Source: Prunus persica (taxonomy: Eukaryota; Streptophyta; Magnoliopsida; Rosales; Rosaceae). Taken from it: DNA of 64,000 nucleotides. The stretch spans positions 4,327,003-4,391,002 of the forward strand of contig NC_034010.1 of the NCBI RefSeq assembly GCF_000346465.2, given 5' to 3'. This document shows, one piece after another, positions 1 to 10,189 of this stretch; position 1 is the first letter of the stretch, and each line of letters begins with the position of its first letter. The notes beneath the pieces are model-generated. The model did not search any database. It saw nothing but the letters and a program-made list of their open reading frames with translations, and was not told the origin of the DNA. Made by a program: the position numbers and the translations under genes.

Positions 1-209
1 TCCTTTGACGTCGGATTTGTTTAAAACGAAACAACAAAAAACAACGGTTTTTGACTTTATTAGGTCGTTGGAAAAGTATTACACGTCGGTTACGCAATTT
101 GTATGTTTGTTTTTTTTTTAATTTAAGAAAACCTCAACAAATTTTTACATTATATATTATAGACAAAATTTGTACATTATACATAAATATCAAGTGTTCA
201 ATAATTCCC

Positions 210-3200
210 CTATTCCAGGTGAAGGCAAACAAACTCTGCCCATTCATTCCGGACTTCATCAATTGCTTCTTGGGGGTATGGCGCTTCCTGTTTTCCCTTG
301 GCATACTGCATAAACAATGATTATTAGGGTTTATAAATAAAAAGAAATTCAATCACAGACGACGATATTTTTCATAACCGACGTACTATATCTATTCAAC
401 GACGGTAATTTTACATGACCGTCGTTGATAATACAAAAAACGACGTAAAATGTATGAAGGTAATTTCTTCTTACCTTCTTCTCAAACCCCAAGGAAGGAT
501 CCATGATGATGTCCCTCATGAAGCGCATCACATAATACCCGCATTCGACACTGCTGGGTTGCTTTGGTGTGCCTGACAGAGTTTTCCAAATTACTGCCTT
601 ACGGCCTGGTCTGGCTATGTGAGAATTATAAATTTTTATAGCACTGTTCACGATGTTTTTGGCCTCTTCATCGACCACACGATTTCCTGGCAGAGGATCC
701 AGAAAATAGACGGTTTCTCTCTTTGCTCTTACAATCAGCAAGATCCAATGACGGCTGCACAAAATTAATATAAAAACGACGGTTATTTACAAAAACGACG
801 TATTATAATATTTCACATGACGAAATAAAGTAGCAATCGACGACATTATACATTTATCACGACGATAAATAACTACCGACGTGGTTAGTAGTTTCAAACG
901 ACTCAATAAAATAAAAAACTGACGTGGTTAGTTTATACGCTGTCATTTATTGAAAATCATAAAAACAAAATCCTGTTAAGGAGACTAACCCTGGATTGTA
1001 AGGCATTAGGAAAATCTGTTCACCGTCAGTCCTCTGAAGTCGAGCTGCTAATAGTCGTGATCTGTCAGCTATTGTGCCAGAGCTGGCACTAACTGTAGCA
1101 GGGTCGATAAAGCCAACCATGCTGCACATATTTGCTTGTTTCAAAACATCGTGTAAGTACCTAAATATATAAAATAATATAAACAAGTCAGCACAAAAAA
1201 ACACACGACGGTTATGTATAACAAAACGACGTATTATAAAATTTTACACGACGTACTGAAATAGACAACGACGTTATAATATATTTATCACGACGGTACA
1301 TACTAACGACGTGGTTAGTTAGTTAAGACGACGCAATAAATAAACCAACGACGTATTATTTTAGAATGACAAACCTCATATATACAGCAATGACAGTAGC
1401 TCCTATTTCTTCCATGCCTGCAAATTGTGTAATATCTTCAGGCAGGAGGAAGGTATCGCGCTCTAGACCAAACACCTCCTTATCAATTGTAAAGTGCAGG
1501 GTTTTATCCTGAGGCACGAGTGTCGTTTCCACATAACGACAAAGGGATTTTAAAGAAGATGGCGCCTCCATATTTGAATAATCAACAACTTTAATAACCT
1601 GTTTAAAGAAATAAAATAAAAATGACGTGGTAATTCAATAAAAAAGACGGTTTAAGGAATAAAACGTCGTCTGAAAAGAATTTAAACGACGGTGAAGAAA
1701 CCGTCGTGGTGAATAATTTATTACGTCTTAGAAAAAAATTTCGCCGTCTAAGTTGTAAACAAACGACGGTTTAAAGAAAAATATTGACGTCTGGAATTTT
1801 GAAAAACAAATAAAAAAGGCAAAGTTATGTGAACATACCTGGTCGTCATCTTCTTTCCCTTTTCATCTTGTTTTTCTTCTTTCTTCTCTTCATCTATTAC
1901 GTCGGGAATGACTAACTCCGTCGTCTAAAAACCACAAAGTTTTAAAAATAACGACGTTTAATGGCGTGTAAAACAAGTAAACTAAATACGACATGGTATT
2001 GAAATACAAACGACAGTTTATTTTTAAAATCATCGTGGTATGTATTTCAAACGACGGTTTTATTAATAATAACGACGTCTAATGGTTTTAAAAAAACAGA
2101 GAATTCAAAGTTCAGATATGTTACCTTTTCTTCCTGATGTTTCCCATTTTTAGCAGTATCATCCTCAAAATGTAGGGATCTCACATCACCTCCAGAGCAG
2201 CTTGCTTTGTCAGACATTGAATTTTTGGGACTTTGGCTAATTCTGGGTTTAAGCATGCTTGGATCAAAATTGGGAATTAATTGGGAAAGCTGACTCAGGA
2301 AATGCTCCCTCTCAGCCTCTACCAATTGTTTCGTTCTAGCCTCCATCCTTCAAGCCTCTTCCCTTGCCTTAGCTTCCATCTTTTTAGTCTCTTCTTGAAG
2401 GAGAACTCTTAAACTGTCCTTCAAACGGTCGTCAAAGCTCACTCTCTGTGGTTTGGGTAAATTGAAATATTGCCTTGGTGAGATCCCAGCACCTACTCCT
2501 CTCACTCTGCCTGGATGCTCGGGGCCCAAAGCTATGGTCAGCACATCATTGCTGCCAGATACAGTGACTTTGCCTTCCGAGACTTGTTTTTGCAATTCAT
2601 CCTAAAACAAAGATATATAAAAAAGTAAGAACAAAAACACACGACGGTTATTTATATACAAACGACGTACATATAAATCGACATTATTATAATTTATCAC
2701 GACGGTAGTTATACCGACGTGGTTAGTTTTTAAAACGACAAAATGAATAAACCACCGACGTCTTATGCTTTATTTACAGATAACAGAGGGATGATTCAAT
2801 ATTCACACCTTTAACGACCTTGTTTAAAACATTTCGACGTAGTAATTCAATACAAACGACGCGAAAATGAACCACTGACATCTTATGCTATAATTACAGA
2901 AAACAGAGTAGTGATTCCTGATTTAGACCTTTAACGACGTTTTTTAAAAATTTTCGACGTGGTAATATCATTCACACGACGCAAAATATAACATAAGACG
3001 TAATAAGAATTATTCACAGTTTAATAAAAATTTAAAACAGAGTGAGTAGGCTTACAATTAATTTTGCTTTCTCTGCCACCTTTGGATCCGGGATGTTACC
3101 ATGTTTGCCCTGTCTAGCTCTCTTCCATAAGGTAGATCGATCAATTTCTACCCCAGGCATGGTTTCTTCCAATTGATCCTCCAAACCAGCATATCCTTTT

Positions 3201-3865
3201 TGAGACAATCGATGATTGTACTCAAGTTTCTCCCTAATCTGTGCATGTTGAGAATGCACAGACTCAAAATCTTTGGATAACCTTGAAGCTACAAAGGCAT
3301 CCCATTGTGCTTTCTCTATGAATTTATATGTTTCAGGGGGTTGGCTTAATCTCTCCCTGTCATTGGTGTATGGAAGGATATAATGCCTCGTTAGTGTAGA
3401 CTTGAAATTCTTCCATTTCTTGGCAGCAGAAGCTAACACAGAGTTCTTGCCCTCTTGACCTACCACAAAAGCAATGTCAACTGCTTCCCAAATCTGCTCC
3501 TTTATATCCTTGGGGATTTGAGCCCATTTCATGTCCACAAGTGGAACTCTGGAGCGTGCCAACACACCAATGTAGGACTGCATCTCACTATGTGCTTGGC
3601 CAATTCCTTTCCCCCTTTTATTGTACTCAACAATTGGCCTCAGTTTCTGAAGTTTTCTCTTCACAACACGAGGCATTGTGCTCATACCTCGACCAGACTT
3701 TGAATCATCAGAGATTGTTGTCGTGCTGGTTGGTTCTGTCTCAGCAGATGATGAAGCAAACTTCATCTTCTTCGAAGGCTTCTCTTGAAGAAGTACCATT
3801 CCAAGCTCCTTACCTCCATTTTTCTTGGAGCCAGAATCCTTACTTTGGTCTTGGTGAGAAACCAT
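210..3865 (-). pseudogene. CACTA transposon-encoded protein with C-terminal Ulp1 (C48) protease; disrupted by a nonsense codon
   Basis: The exons I can support are, in transcript order, 3865-3056, 2601-2125, 1924-1839 (least certain), 1598-1375, 1160-989, 754-475 and 305-210, ending at TAG 212-210. Exon 1 starts MVSHQDQSKDSG and holds the basic plant CACTA transposase-associated region (KWKNFKSTLTRHYI; TLWKRAR). Exon 2 has the family motif GPEHPGRVRGVG. The last exons form a Ulp1-like cysteine protease with His in RHWILL, Asp in FLDPLP and Cys in VECGYYVMRF. An in-frame TGA just after 2350 (after KAREEA) interrupts exon 2, most simply CGA to TGA, and the 86-bp third exon does not join exon 4 in frame with the splice sites I chose. 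The introns consist almost entirely of CGACG motifs. A dead or truncated product is likely. Confidence 0.8.
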
Positions 3866-4120
3866 TTTTAAAAACAAAACTGCAAGTGAAAATATTTCAG
3901 GAAAAGATTAAGAACACAAACGACGGTTATTAATAAAATACGACGTATGATATGATTTTAAACGACGCAATGAAATAATTTCAGACGTAATAAATGTTCA
4001 AAACCAAGGTAATTAAACAACGACGAAATAATTAACTATAAACGACGTGATAATTAACTATAAACGACGAAATATTTATATAACGTCGTGGTATTGATGT
4101 TCACACGACGTCAGTAGTAA

Positions 4121-4445
4121 TATATCGTCGTCTATATAAGGATCCAAAACCCTTCTTTCTTTCTCTGTGAATGTTTGATTGCAGATTTGATTTTTCTGAA
4201 CCATGGTTTTTGTTTTCTAATTTGATAAAATACAAGGCCAAGAAAGAAAGTTTTGGAATCTTATATAGACGACGGTATTTTAATATGACGTCGTGGTATT
4301 AACATTCACACGACGTAAAACAATAAGATACTGTCGTCTATATTAGATACCAACCCTACTTTCTTTTTCTTTATATTTTATCAAATTAGGGAAAAACAAA
4401 AACCATTGTTCAGAGAAATCAAACCTGCAATTAAACAAGCAAATA
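4121..4445. repeat. Fold-back (inverted) repeat units inside the CACTA element
   Basis: Bases 4121-4163 are nearly the reverse complement of 4232-4276 (arms built on gtcgtctatataag and cttatatagacgac). A second pair, 4190-4232 and 4373-4412, is also inverted (ctgaaccatggtttttg against caaaaaccattgttcag). The blocks starting near 4083, 4287 and 4504 are degenerate direct copies of each other. The pattern suggests repeated local inverted duplication within the transposon. Confidence 0.7.
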
Positions 4446-4737
4446 AAAAAAAGACTATAATTTTAAAAACAACTTTGTCAATTTTCAGACGACGCTAGAA
4501 CGACTGACGAACCGTCGTGGTCTACATATTTAACCACGTAAATAAGAAGCTACCGTCGTCTTATTTAGTTGAGGTAGTTGTCTTCAAAGTTGGAAACTTT
4601 CCCTCTTTTTCTGTATATTTTATCGAACTTGGAAAGAATTAAAATGATTTTGGCCAGAAAAAAGGTAAAAAGATTTTTCAAACAAAAAACGTATGAGCAT
4701 GCAAAACAGCAACCAAAATAGTGAAAATGAAAGCTTA

Positions 4738-4904
4738 CCTTTTCGTGCAATGAAAGCAAGAGGAAGATTATGTTTAAGTTCAGAGACGACGAAGAAGACG
4801 AGAGGAAGACGATGAGATACTCTGACAGTGCTCTGATAAGGAAAAAAGTCTAAAAGTTTTCTCTGGGAGATTGAAATTTTTAATCGGGTTTGGAAACAGC
4901 GCAT
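4738..4904 (-). promoter_or_regulatory. Probable noncoding first exon and promoter side of the CACTA gene
   Basis: On the minus strand this stretch is motif-poor and pyrimidine-rich, like a 5' UTR, and ends at a good donor (AAAG|GTAAGC, exon end near 4738). A matching acceptor (CACTTGCAG) lies just before the first coding ATG (3865). A leader exon followed by a roughly 850-bp intron full of CGACG motifs is therefore plausible. Inferred from splice signals only. Confidence 0.4.
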
Positions 4905-5374
4905 GTGTATGTCAGGTAGACGAAAAGTTGCTTACATATAAAACCATTTCAAAAAAATAATACGGCGGTTACATATAACTACGACGTATAAATTACAAAA
5001 TACGACGGTACATTTAACTTCGGACGTGGTAAATAAATACGACAGTAGTGTTGTAGGTACCGTCGTAGTAAACTCAAAAATTAAAGTACATAAGTAATAA
5101 CTCGCGTCATGGTAGATTATTTAACACGTCGTTTTTATTAATGTACCGACGTGGATTTCTGTAATATACGTCGGTCATACCGACGTTGATTTTACAATTT
5201 AAACGGCGGTTTTTTTGTAAGGACCGCCGTTGGTTTTAAAAATTTATTCTATAAATTTGTCGCTTTCATTCATTTTCGGTTTACATTTAGGGTTCCAAGT
5301 TCTTCCTCTCTCAGAGACACTGTCTCTCACGTCTCAAAGACAATAATTTGGATGTCTTTCTCAAAGAGAAATTG

Positions 5375-5732
5375 AGCTTACTCGCATCAAATATATGTCC
5401 ACAAGAAGAAGCTTGTCAACTAGCCTTCTCACTTCCTTGATCAAGCCTGATAGGACACTTAGTGCTTCTGAATACTCCTTGCTTTCCATCAAAAGAGATG
5501 CAAGCCTGGCCTCCACTCGCTGTCGAAGGAAAGTTCGCTTCTCAGGGAAATCTGCTTGATTTTCTTGGCTAAGAAGATCCGTCAGATTTGTGATAGCCTC
5601 TTCCTTTATCCGTAGAGCTTCAGAAGAAGAAGATGGGTTTCAAGAATGCGATAAAGAATAGAAATGGCTTCAGATGGCCTCTAAAGCATGAGCAATCGAA
5701 TCAGTAGTTGCTGGGAGATATGATGAAGACAT
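5375..5732 (-). pseudogene. Captured fragment of the 26S proteasome subunit gene RPN6 (PSMD11)
   Basis: Read on the minus strand from ATG 5732-5730 the translation begins MSSSYLPATTDSIAHALEA, then (in a shifted frame) ALRIKEEAITNLTDLL, then EKRTFLRQRVEARLASLLM and EYSEALSVLSGLIKEVRRL. These are the N-terminal and PCI-adjacent segments of plant RPN6, a lid subunit of the 26S proteasome. A stop follows the first 19 residues, and about 45 residues of the parent are missing between the QEN and EKRTF segments. The fragment lies inside the CACTA element, in the same orientation as its genes, so it was transduplicated from a host gene. No intact protein is possible. Confidence 0.85.
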
Positions 5733-5859
5733 TGTCAATGCTTTGAACTATACAAGTCCTGCAGAAAGATAAAGGACCAAACTGTTAAAGAAACTGAAAC
5801 AACGGCGGTTTTCTGTTCTACCGTCGTCTTTTCTCGTCGTCTATATTAAGGTAAGATGG

Positions 5860-6420
5860 CGGTAGATTTATAATTACCGACGTAGATTATTTTGTTAAAC
5901 GTCGTTAAGTGTACTACAACCGACGTGGATTTTATTTTTAAATTATAAATAGAGTTTTTTTTCCCGAATTCTTTCAGTTTTAGTTTTCAATTACAAAGCG
6001 TGATAAATAGATTTTTCTTTCCCGAGGAAATTTAAAATGAGGAAAATTAATGTTCTAGAATTTGTAAACTAACACGACGCAATATTACTAACCCGAGGAA
6101 ATTATAAATAGATTTTACTTTCCCGAATAAATTTTAAATTAATTCAGTTTGAAACAACGACGGTTTTTTGTTATGCCGTCGTTTTTAACTAACACGACGC
6201 AATATTTGTTTTGCGACGTGGAATCTTTTCATTTAACGTCGTTAGGTTTAATATAACCGACGTGGATTTGAATTTTTAAATTATGAATAGAATTTTTTTT
6301 CCCGTGACCTTTCAGTTTATTTTTCAATTACAGTGCGTTATAAATAGAGTTTTTTTTTCCGGAGAAAATTTAAAATGAAGGAAATTAATGTTCTGGAATA
6401 TGTAAAGTTTCTTTTTTGGA
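5860..6420. repeat. Direct duplication of about 220 bp, period about 338 bp, in the CACTA element
   Basis: The block containing aattataaatagag (5941) through atgttctagaatttgtaaa (near 6070) recurs at 6279 through about 6400 with modest divergence, together with the preceding CGACGTGG motif region. Both copies contain tttcccg and gaggaaatttaaaatga-like segments. No coding potential is seen. It looks like a tandem amplification of subterminal sequence. Confidence 0.75.
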
Positions 6421-7412
6421 TGACAGATTTAAATAAAATAAGAATATAAAAACAACGACTGTTTTTGTATTACTGTCGTCGTTTTTCGTCGTCTTAAGTA
6501 AGACTAAGACGACGTAATATATTTGTTGAGCGACGTTGATTTGTTTTTTAAACGTCGTTAGGTATAATATAACCGTCGTTGAAAATTGTCTCTCTGATTG
6601 CAAATTTGCAACGACGTTAGGTATAATATTTGTAGATATACAAACGCACACACATCATCAACTTCCAAAAAATTGTCTCTCTGATTGCAAATCTGTGTCA
6701 TCTGTTAAGATTATGATGTGGAACAGAGTTCCATCTGGTAAGATTTCGTAACCCTTGGGATCTCAGACAAATCTGATTATGTCGGCGGTTTTCTATATAA
6801 ACTGTCGTGGTTATTTCAATTCTTGTCATTAAGTAGATCTACCGACGTAGGATAAGAAAATCAAAGAAAAAAATTGTTAACAAAAATTCTTATTAAGACG
6901 ACGGTTTAAATTAAAGGTACGACGTATAAAATGAATAAATACGACGTTAAATTTTATTGTACGATTTAAAAATAACGTCGTAGAACTATACGAGAATGAC
7001 GTCAATATATTTATATTTTCCGTCGTTGTACATTAATTTAATATGGCGATATTTTGTATTTTAAAGTCGTGGATTTGTTTGTAATTATACGGCGTCTTAT
7101 ACGAAAACCTCGTCCTGTTATTTTATGAGTAAAAACGGCAGTTTTTATTGAAATCGCCGTCTTTACTTTCTACGTCGGTCGATTCATAACTTCTGCCGTT
7201 CTTTGTTGGCATTGATTTTACACTGCGGAAATCTGTTTCAAATAGACGTCGGTTGTTTAATTAGGTACGTCGTTGTTTTTGAACAGCCATTTGAATCTCC
7301 ATTTTTTAGTTGTCTAAGGTTGTATTACACGACGGTGTTTTTAGAACCGTCGTCTTTTTAAAAACCACGACGGTTTTCACTTAGACCGTCGTTGTTTTCT
7401 GGTCGTCTTTTT

Positions 7413-7429
7413 CACTTTTTGTAGTAGTG
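7413..7429 (-). repeat. CACTA terminal inverted repeat (right end)
   Basis: Read on the minus strand from 7429, the bases are CACTACTACAAAAAGTG, matching the plant CACTA terminus. The next bases outward (tgc, 7430-7432) would be one half of the 3-bp target duplication; the other half is beyond the window. Confidence 0.9.
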
Positions 7430-7739
7430 TGCGTTCACATGATCAGATCTTCATATTTGTCATCATTATGCAAGTGTTCGTATATACTCTTCGGAATGAG
7501 AATGCAAAGGTTTGAGACTTGATATTGGCATGATTTGTGTTATTTATATGCAAGGGTCCCAAAACTATAATTAACTGAAAGTGCAATAGGGTGATTTTAT
7601 GGAAGTGCTTTTGTAATATGGAAAGGCAAAATAAATAAATAAACGCTCTTTTAAGAATTTTTTTTATGTGATTCTTCCCCTTCCAATCTAAAACAAAATT
7701 CCCCAGACACAAAGACAGCCAACTCTCAGCTTGTGGAGT

Positions 7740-7919
7740 TTACCCTTCTGCCACCCAAAGTAAAACTAGATTTCCTTCTTTGAACTCATAGCCTTTCAGA
7801 AAAAGTGAACAATAAGGAAAGTGCCTTTTCTTCTGAACAAGTCGATGAACTCCCTCCCATGAAGCAATCTTACCACGCAGCGCCTGGACGAAAGCAGAGA
7901 GAAAAGCTTCTCCAACCAT
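7740..7919 (-). pseudogene. Collapsed NBS-LRR (RPP13-like) resistance-gene remnant, 59 codons
   Basis: From ATG 7919-7917 to TAA 7742-7740 the minus strand reads one 59-codon frame. The start (MVGEAFLSAFVQALRGKIAS) matches the N terminus of RPP13-like coiled-coil NBS-LRR proteins. From codon 33 the frame switches directly to the RNBS-D region of the NB-ARC domain (HFPYCSLFLKGYEFKEGNLV, then LLWVAEG). The hundreds of residues between the two are missing, and the join falls at a lysine/arginine-rich stretch present in both regions. It was probably made by an internal deletion. It lies about 300 bp outside the CACTA terminus. The frame could make a short peptide, but nothing shows that it does. 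Confidence 0.8.
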
Positions 7920-8451
7920 TTGTTTTCTGTTCTTTGCAAATACCTTAAGTGTGATTGAAACTGTGAAACTTATAAGATTTGTTGCCTAATAAAGCGATTT
8001 TCAGAATGTCCTATGGCTACCAAATTACTAGATCTGAATTTGATGTGGTAGACATAGGACGAATGTGTTGTGTTATTTCCTCTTCTAAGAGGGTCACTAA
8101 CTGAAGATTGCATATAGAACAACAATGACTGTCCCTGCTCATAAAAATGCTTGACATGTAGACAATTACTAACTCTGTATATTTTTAACATTTCAAGAGA
8201 AAACTATAATGCAGAGACATGGTCCAAACAGGGAAACGTATGGAAATTAGGGGGAGTGAGTTTGCAGGAATTTACAACAAATTAGCATGTCACCAATGGT
8301 TTCCTCACTGCTATACCACATATAAGAAATCCAATCATTTTCATGGAAGGTTTTGTTGATGATTAGCTTTGAGATATGGGGAAAAAGGACAACATAGCAG
8401 CCAACGAGGTGGTGTTCAATGTGATGCAAGGCACCGCAAAGTAAATATAGG

Positions 8452-8883
8452 ACAAGTTGGAACAAATGCCTGGGCCTAGGCCCAAAAAGTGTTTCCAGCG
8501 GGCAAACGCAGCCAGGGTAGTTGGTGGGATCTACAAGTCTGGGCTGGTCCAAAGACAAGAATAGCCTGGACTGTTGTCTTGATTTGCTAACGTTAGCGAT
8601 GACATCATCAACAAAAAAAAAATTATAAAAATCTAAAAAAAATACTAAAAATTTCATATTTTTAAAAAAAATAAATACTTGGTCATATTCTTCACTTCCC
8701 ACACTAAAATTCTATACAAATTCCTCTCCTCATATCTCATGTGAATAGTGATTTCCCTTGAGTTTCCATGGCAATGAATGGAAACACTACAAGCCTTTTG
8801 CAAGAGCTGTCACTATTCATGTGAATAGTAACAGGCATTGTCTTGCCCTTGCCTTTTGCCATGATAAATAAGTGGAAGTGCTC
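8452..8883. mobile_element. PIF/Harbinger-type MITE (deleted relative of the 24482-25751 element)
   Basis: The right end (cactattcatgtgaatagt, then gtggaagtgctc, ending at 8883) matches the right end of the element at 24482-25751 and is followed by TTA, the expected 3-bp target. The left side carries the same gggcctaggcccaaaa-like segment as the larger copy, but its terminus is degenerate, so the left boundary is approximate. No coding sequence is retained. Confidence 0.6.
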
Positions 8884-8903
8884 TTAAGGGTACGCTCCTT
8901 CAG

Positions 8904-9077
8904 ATGGAGCATCTAAACACCTTTAATTGGTGTGTTGCGGACTTTCAACAAATGCATGTGATGTATGATCCAGACGATAAGGCTCTCTTGTTGTGGAGAT
9001 CCTTACCGTTGTCATATAACTCACGTCAACAAAGAATTCATCACGTAACACGTTGGATCAAACAAGAGCCTGAATAA
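8904..9077 (+). pseudogene. Ty1/copia gag scrap
   Basis: A 57-codon frame from ATG 8904 to TAA 9075-9077 contains HLNTFNWCVADFQQM and DDKALLLWRSLPLSYN, the signature of copia-type gag (UBN2) proteins, whose consensus has ALLLLSSLP followed by SY. No flanking LTRs or other retroelement domains are seen. It is an isolated remnant beside the MITE. Confidence 0.65.
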
Positions 9078-9274
9078 GAGGCTCAACTTCAGATAATGTG
9101 GGCACTTGTAGCTGGCCATTTTGTGTTGTCATGTATTATGAAGTGACCTGGTTCGTATTCAGTATTTGATGTCCAAAAGCATAAGTGTACTGTCTCAAGT
9201 CCTTTTGAAGTCCAAATGATTCCCGTATTAAAATAAATGATTTCAACGCTACAATAGTTATCAATGCAATTTTA

Positions 9275-9878
9275 GAATGCTGCTAAACAAACCCTAAAAT
9301 AAACTGAGTACACCTATTACCAAAGTAATTATTGAATTACTAATTTGTCCTAATATAAAATGACCAAAAAATATATATAATTTTTAAACAAATATAATTT
9401 TAATAAATACACCCTACTTACCATTCTTTCCTAGTTTCTTTACTTCTCTTGCAAATTCTTTCCTTTCTTTTGCTGTACCCTCCCTTAGCCATTTCACAGC
9501 CAATACACGACCTGAGTCAAGCATAGCTTTGTACTTTGTTCCATGACAACTCCTTCCAATAGTTTCTGCTGAAGCACATGAAAGTTCTTCTGCTGTGACC
9601 AAGGAGCCATCAAACAGATGTAAATCACCAGTCAATTTATCTGGAGAACAAGTTTTGAGAACATAAGGACTCTCAAGTGGTTGTTGATTTTTAGAAGGTG
9701 ATAGATTTGGGATTGGTATTAAGGTGTTATGTGATATAGTGTATTAGGGTGTACCATGGGTATTTTTGATAGTTAAATAGGGTGTGCTTAGTTAATTTTA
9801 TGTTTTGATTAAAATATTAGGGTGTACTTCGATCATAGGGTGTACTCAATTAATTTTAGGGTTCGTTTAGCAACACTC
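9275..9878. mobile_element. 604-bp gene-capturing DNA element (Pack-MULE-like) with perfect 8-bp target duplication
   Basis: The left end starts GAATGCTGCTAAACAAACCC (9275) and the right end, read inward on the minus strand, starts GAGTGTTGCTAAACGAACCC (9878). The inverted similarity continues for about 40 bp. The element is flanked by identical caatttta (9267-9274 and 9879-9886). The interior is a receptor-kinase exon fragment plus AT-rich DNA with several tagggtgta motifs. Long inverted repeats and gene capture favour a MULE; an 8-bp duplication would also fit hAT. No transposase is encoded. Confidence 0.8.
9414..9710 (-). pseudogene. LRR receptor-like kinase fragment (At5g10020/GHR1-like) captured in the 604-bp element
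   Basis: The minus strand reads LKTCSPDKLTGDLHLFDG, AEELSCASAETIGRSCHGT and VLAVKWLREGTAKERKEF. This is the juxtamembrane region and the start of the kinase domain of plant LRR receptor-like kinases of the At5g10020/GHR1 group. The lysine of the VAIK-type motif (AVKW) is present. The frame stops after KKLGKNGK (9414), so the rest of the kinase domain is missing, as are the LRRs and the membrane segment. Its position between inverted repeats indicates capture by a transposon. Confidence 0.8.
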
Positions 9879-10033
9879 CAATTTTATTGCATGAAATTGA
9901 ATTAAAACAGTAAAATCTCACTTGCAATGGTTTGACTTAGTTCATTGCAATAGAGAGTGCTATGTAATGAACCCTCTATTGCAATTGCAAAAGACAGTTT
10001 CAGCTTCTCTCCATTTGGTAAAGTACTTAACCA

Positions 10034-10140
10034 GATAAATAGTTGTTATATTTCTTTTATGTTTTTTTCAGATGTTAGGATTCAAACCCAAGACATTGTC
10101 TGAAGGAGCAATTGTTCTAAACCACTACAATTGTTCAAAA
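10034..10140 (-). mobile_element. SINE-like sequence (reverse orientation) at the LINE 5' junction
   Basis: On the minus strand the sequence contains a tRNA-like A box (TAGTGGTTTAGAAC, near 10128-10115) and, about 35 bp later, a B box (GGGTTTGAATCC, near 10089-10078). It ends in an A-rich tail (gaaaaaaacataaaag). This is the layout of plant tRNA-derived SINEs. It lies inside the same target duplication as the LINE, so both seem to have been inserted in one event. Confidence 0.6.
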
Positions 10141-10189
10141 AGTATTATGTGAACAACAAAACCCCTTCCTTGTTAATTTAGAATTTGAG

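Larger units (their letters stand above)
3900..7412. repeat. Field of short CGACG(G/T) subterminal motifs
   Basis: Variants such as ACGACGGTT, CGACGTGGT and CCGTCGTTT recur about every 20-40 bp in both orientations, separated by AT-rich spacers. The density is highest at 4900-5250, 5800-6560 and 6780-7410, and the same motifs fill the coding-region introns from 349 to 3030. Subterminal motif arrays are normal in CACTA elements, where the transposase accessory protein binds them. The extension through several kilobases and through introns is unusual. Neighbouring motifs often face each other and could form small hairpins. Confidence 0.85.
1..7429 (-). mobile_element. CACTA (En/Spm) DNA transposon, right-hand part; left end outside window
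   Basis: The right boundary reads, on the minus strand, CACTACTACAAAAAGTG (7429-7413), the classical CACTA terminus, followed by dense short CGACG-type motifs. The element's genes run leftward from this end: a noncoding 5' exon near 4904-4738, then coding exons for a plant CACTA protein ending in a Ulp1 protease domain (3865-210). The left terminus is not in the window because motif-rich DNA continues to position 1. Plant CACTA elements commonly carry subterminal arrays bound by their own TNPA-like protein; here the motifs also fill the introns. The element holds a captured RPN6 fragment. An in-frame stop in the coding region suggests this copy is not autonomous. Confidence 0.9.

Noticed and set aside
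1..7412. CRISPR-like regular short repeats
   Set aside because: The CGACG motifs are too short, vary in orientation and spacing, and lie in a CACTA element of a plant genome.
8247..8702. 151-codon minus-strand open frame
   Set aside because: It overlaps the MITE at 8452-8883, has low-complexity Phe-rich composition and shows no domain; chance frame in AT-rich DNA.
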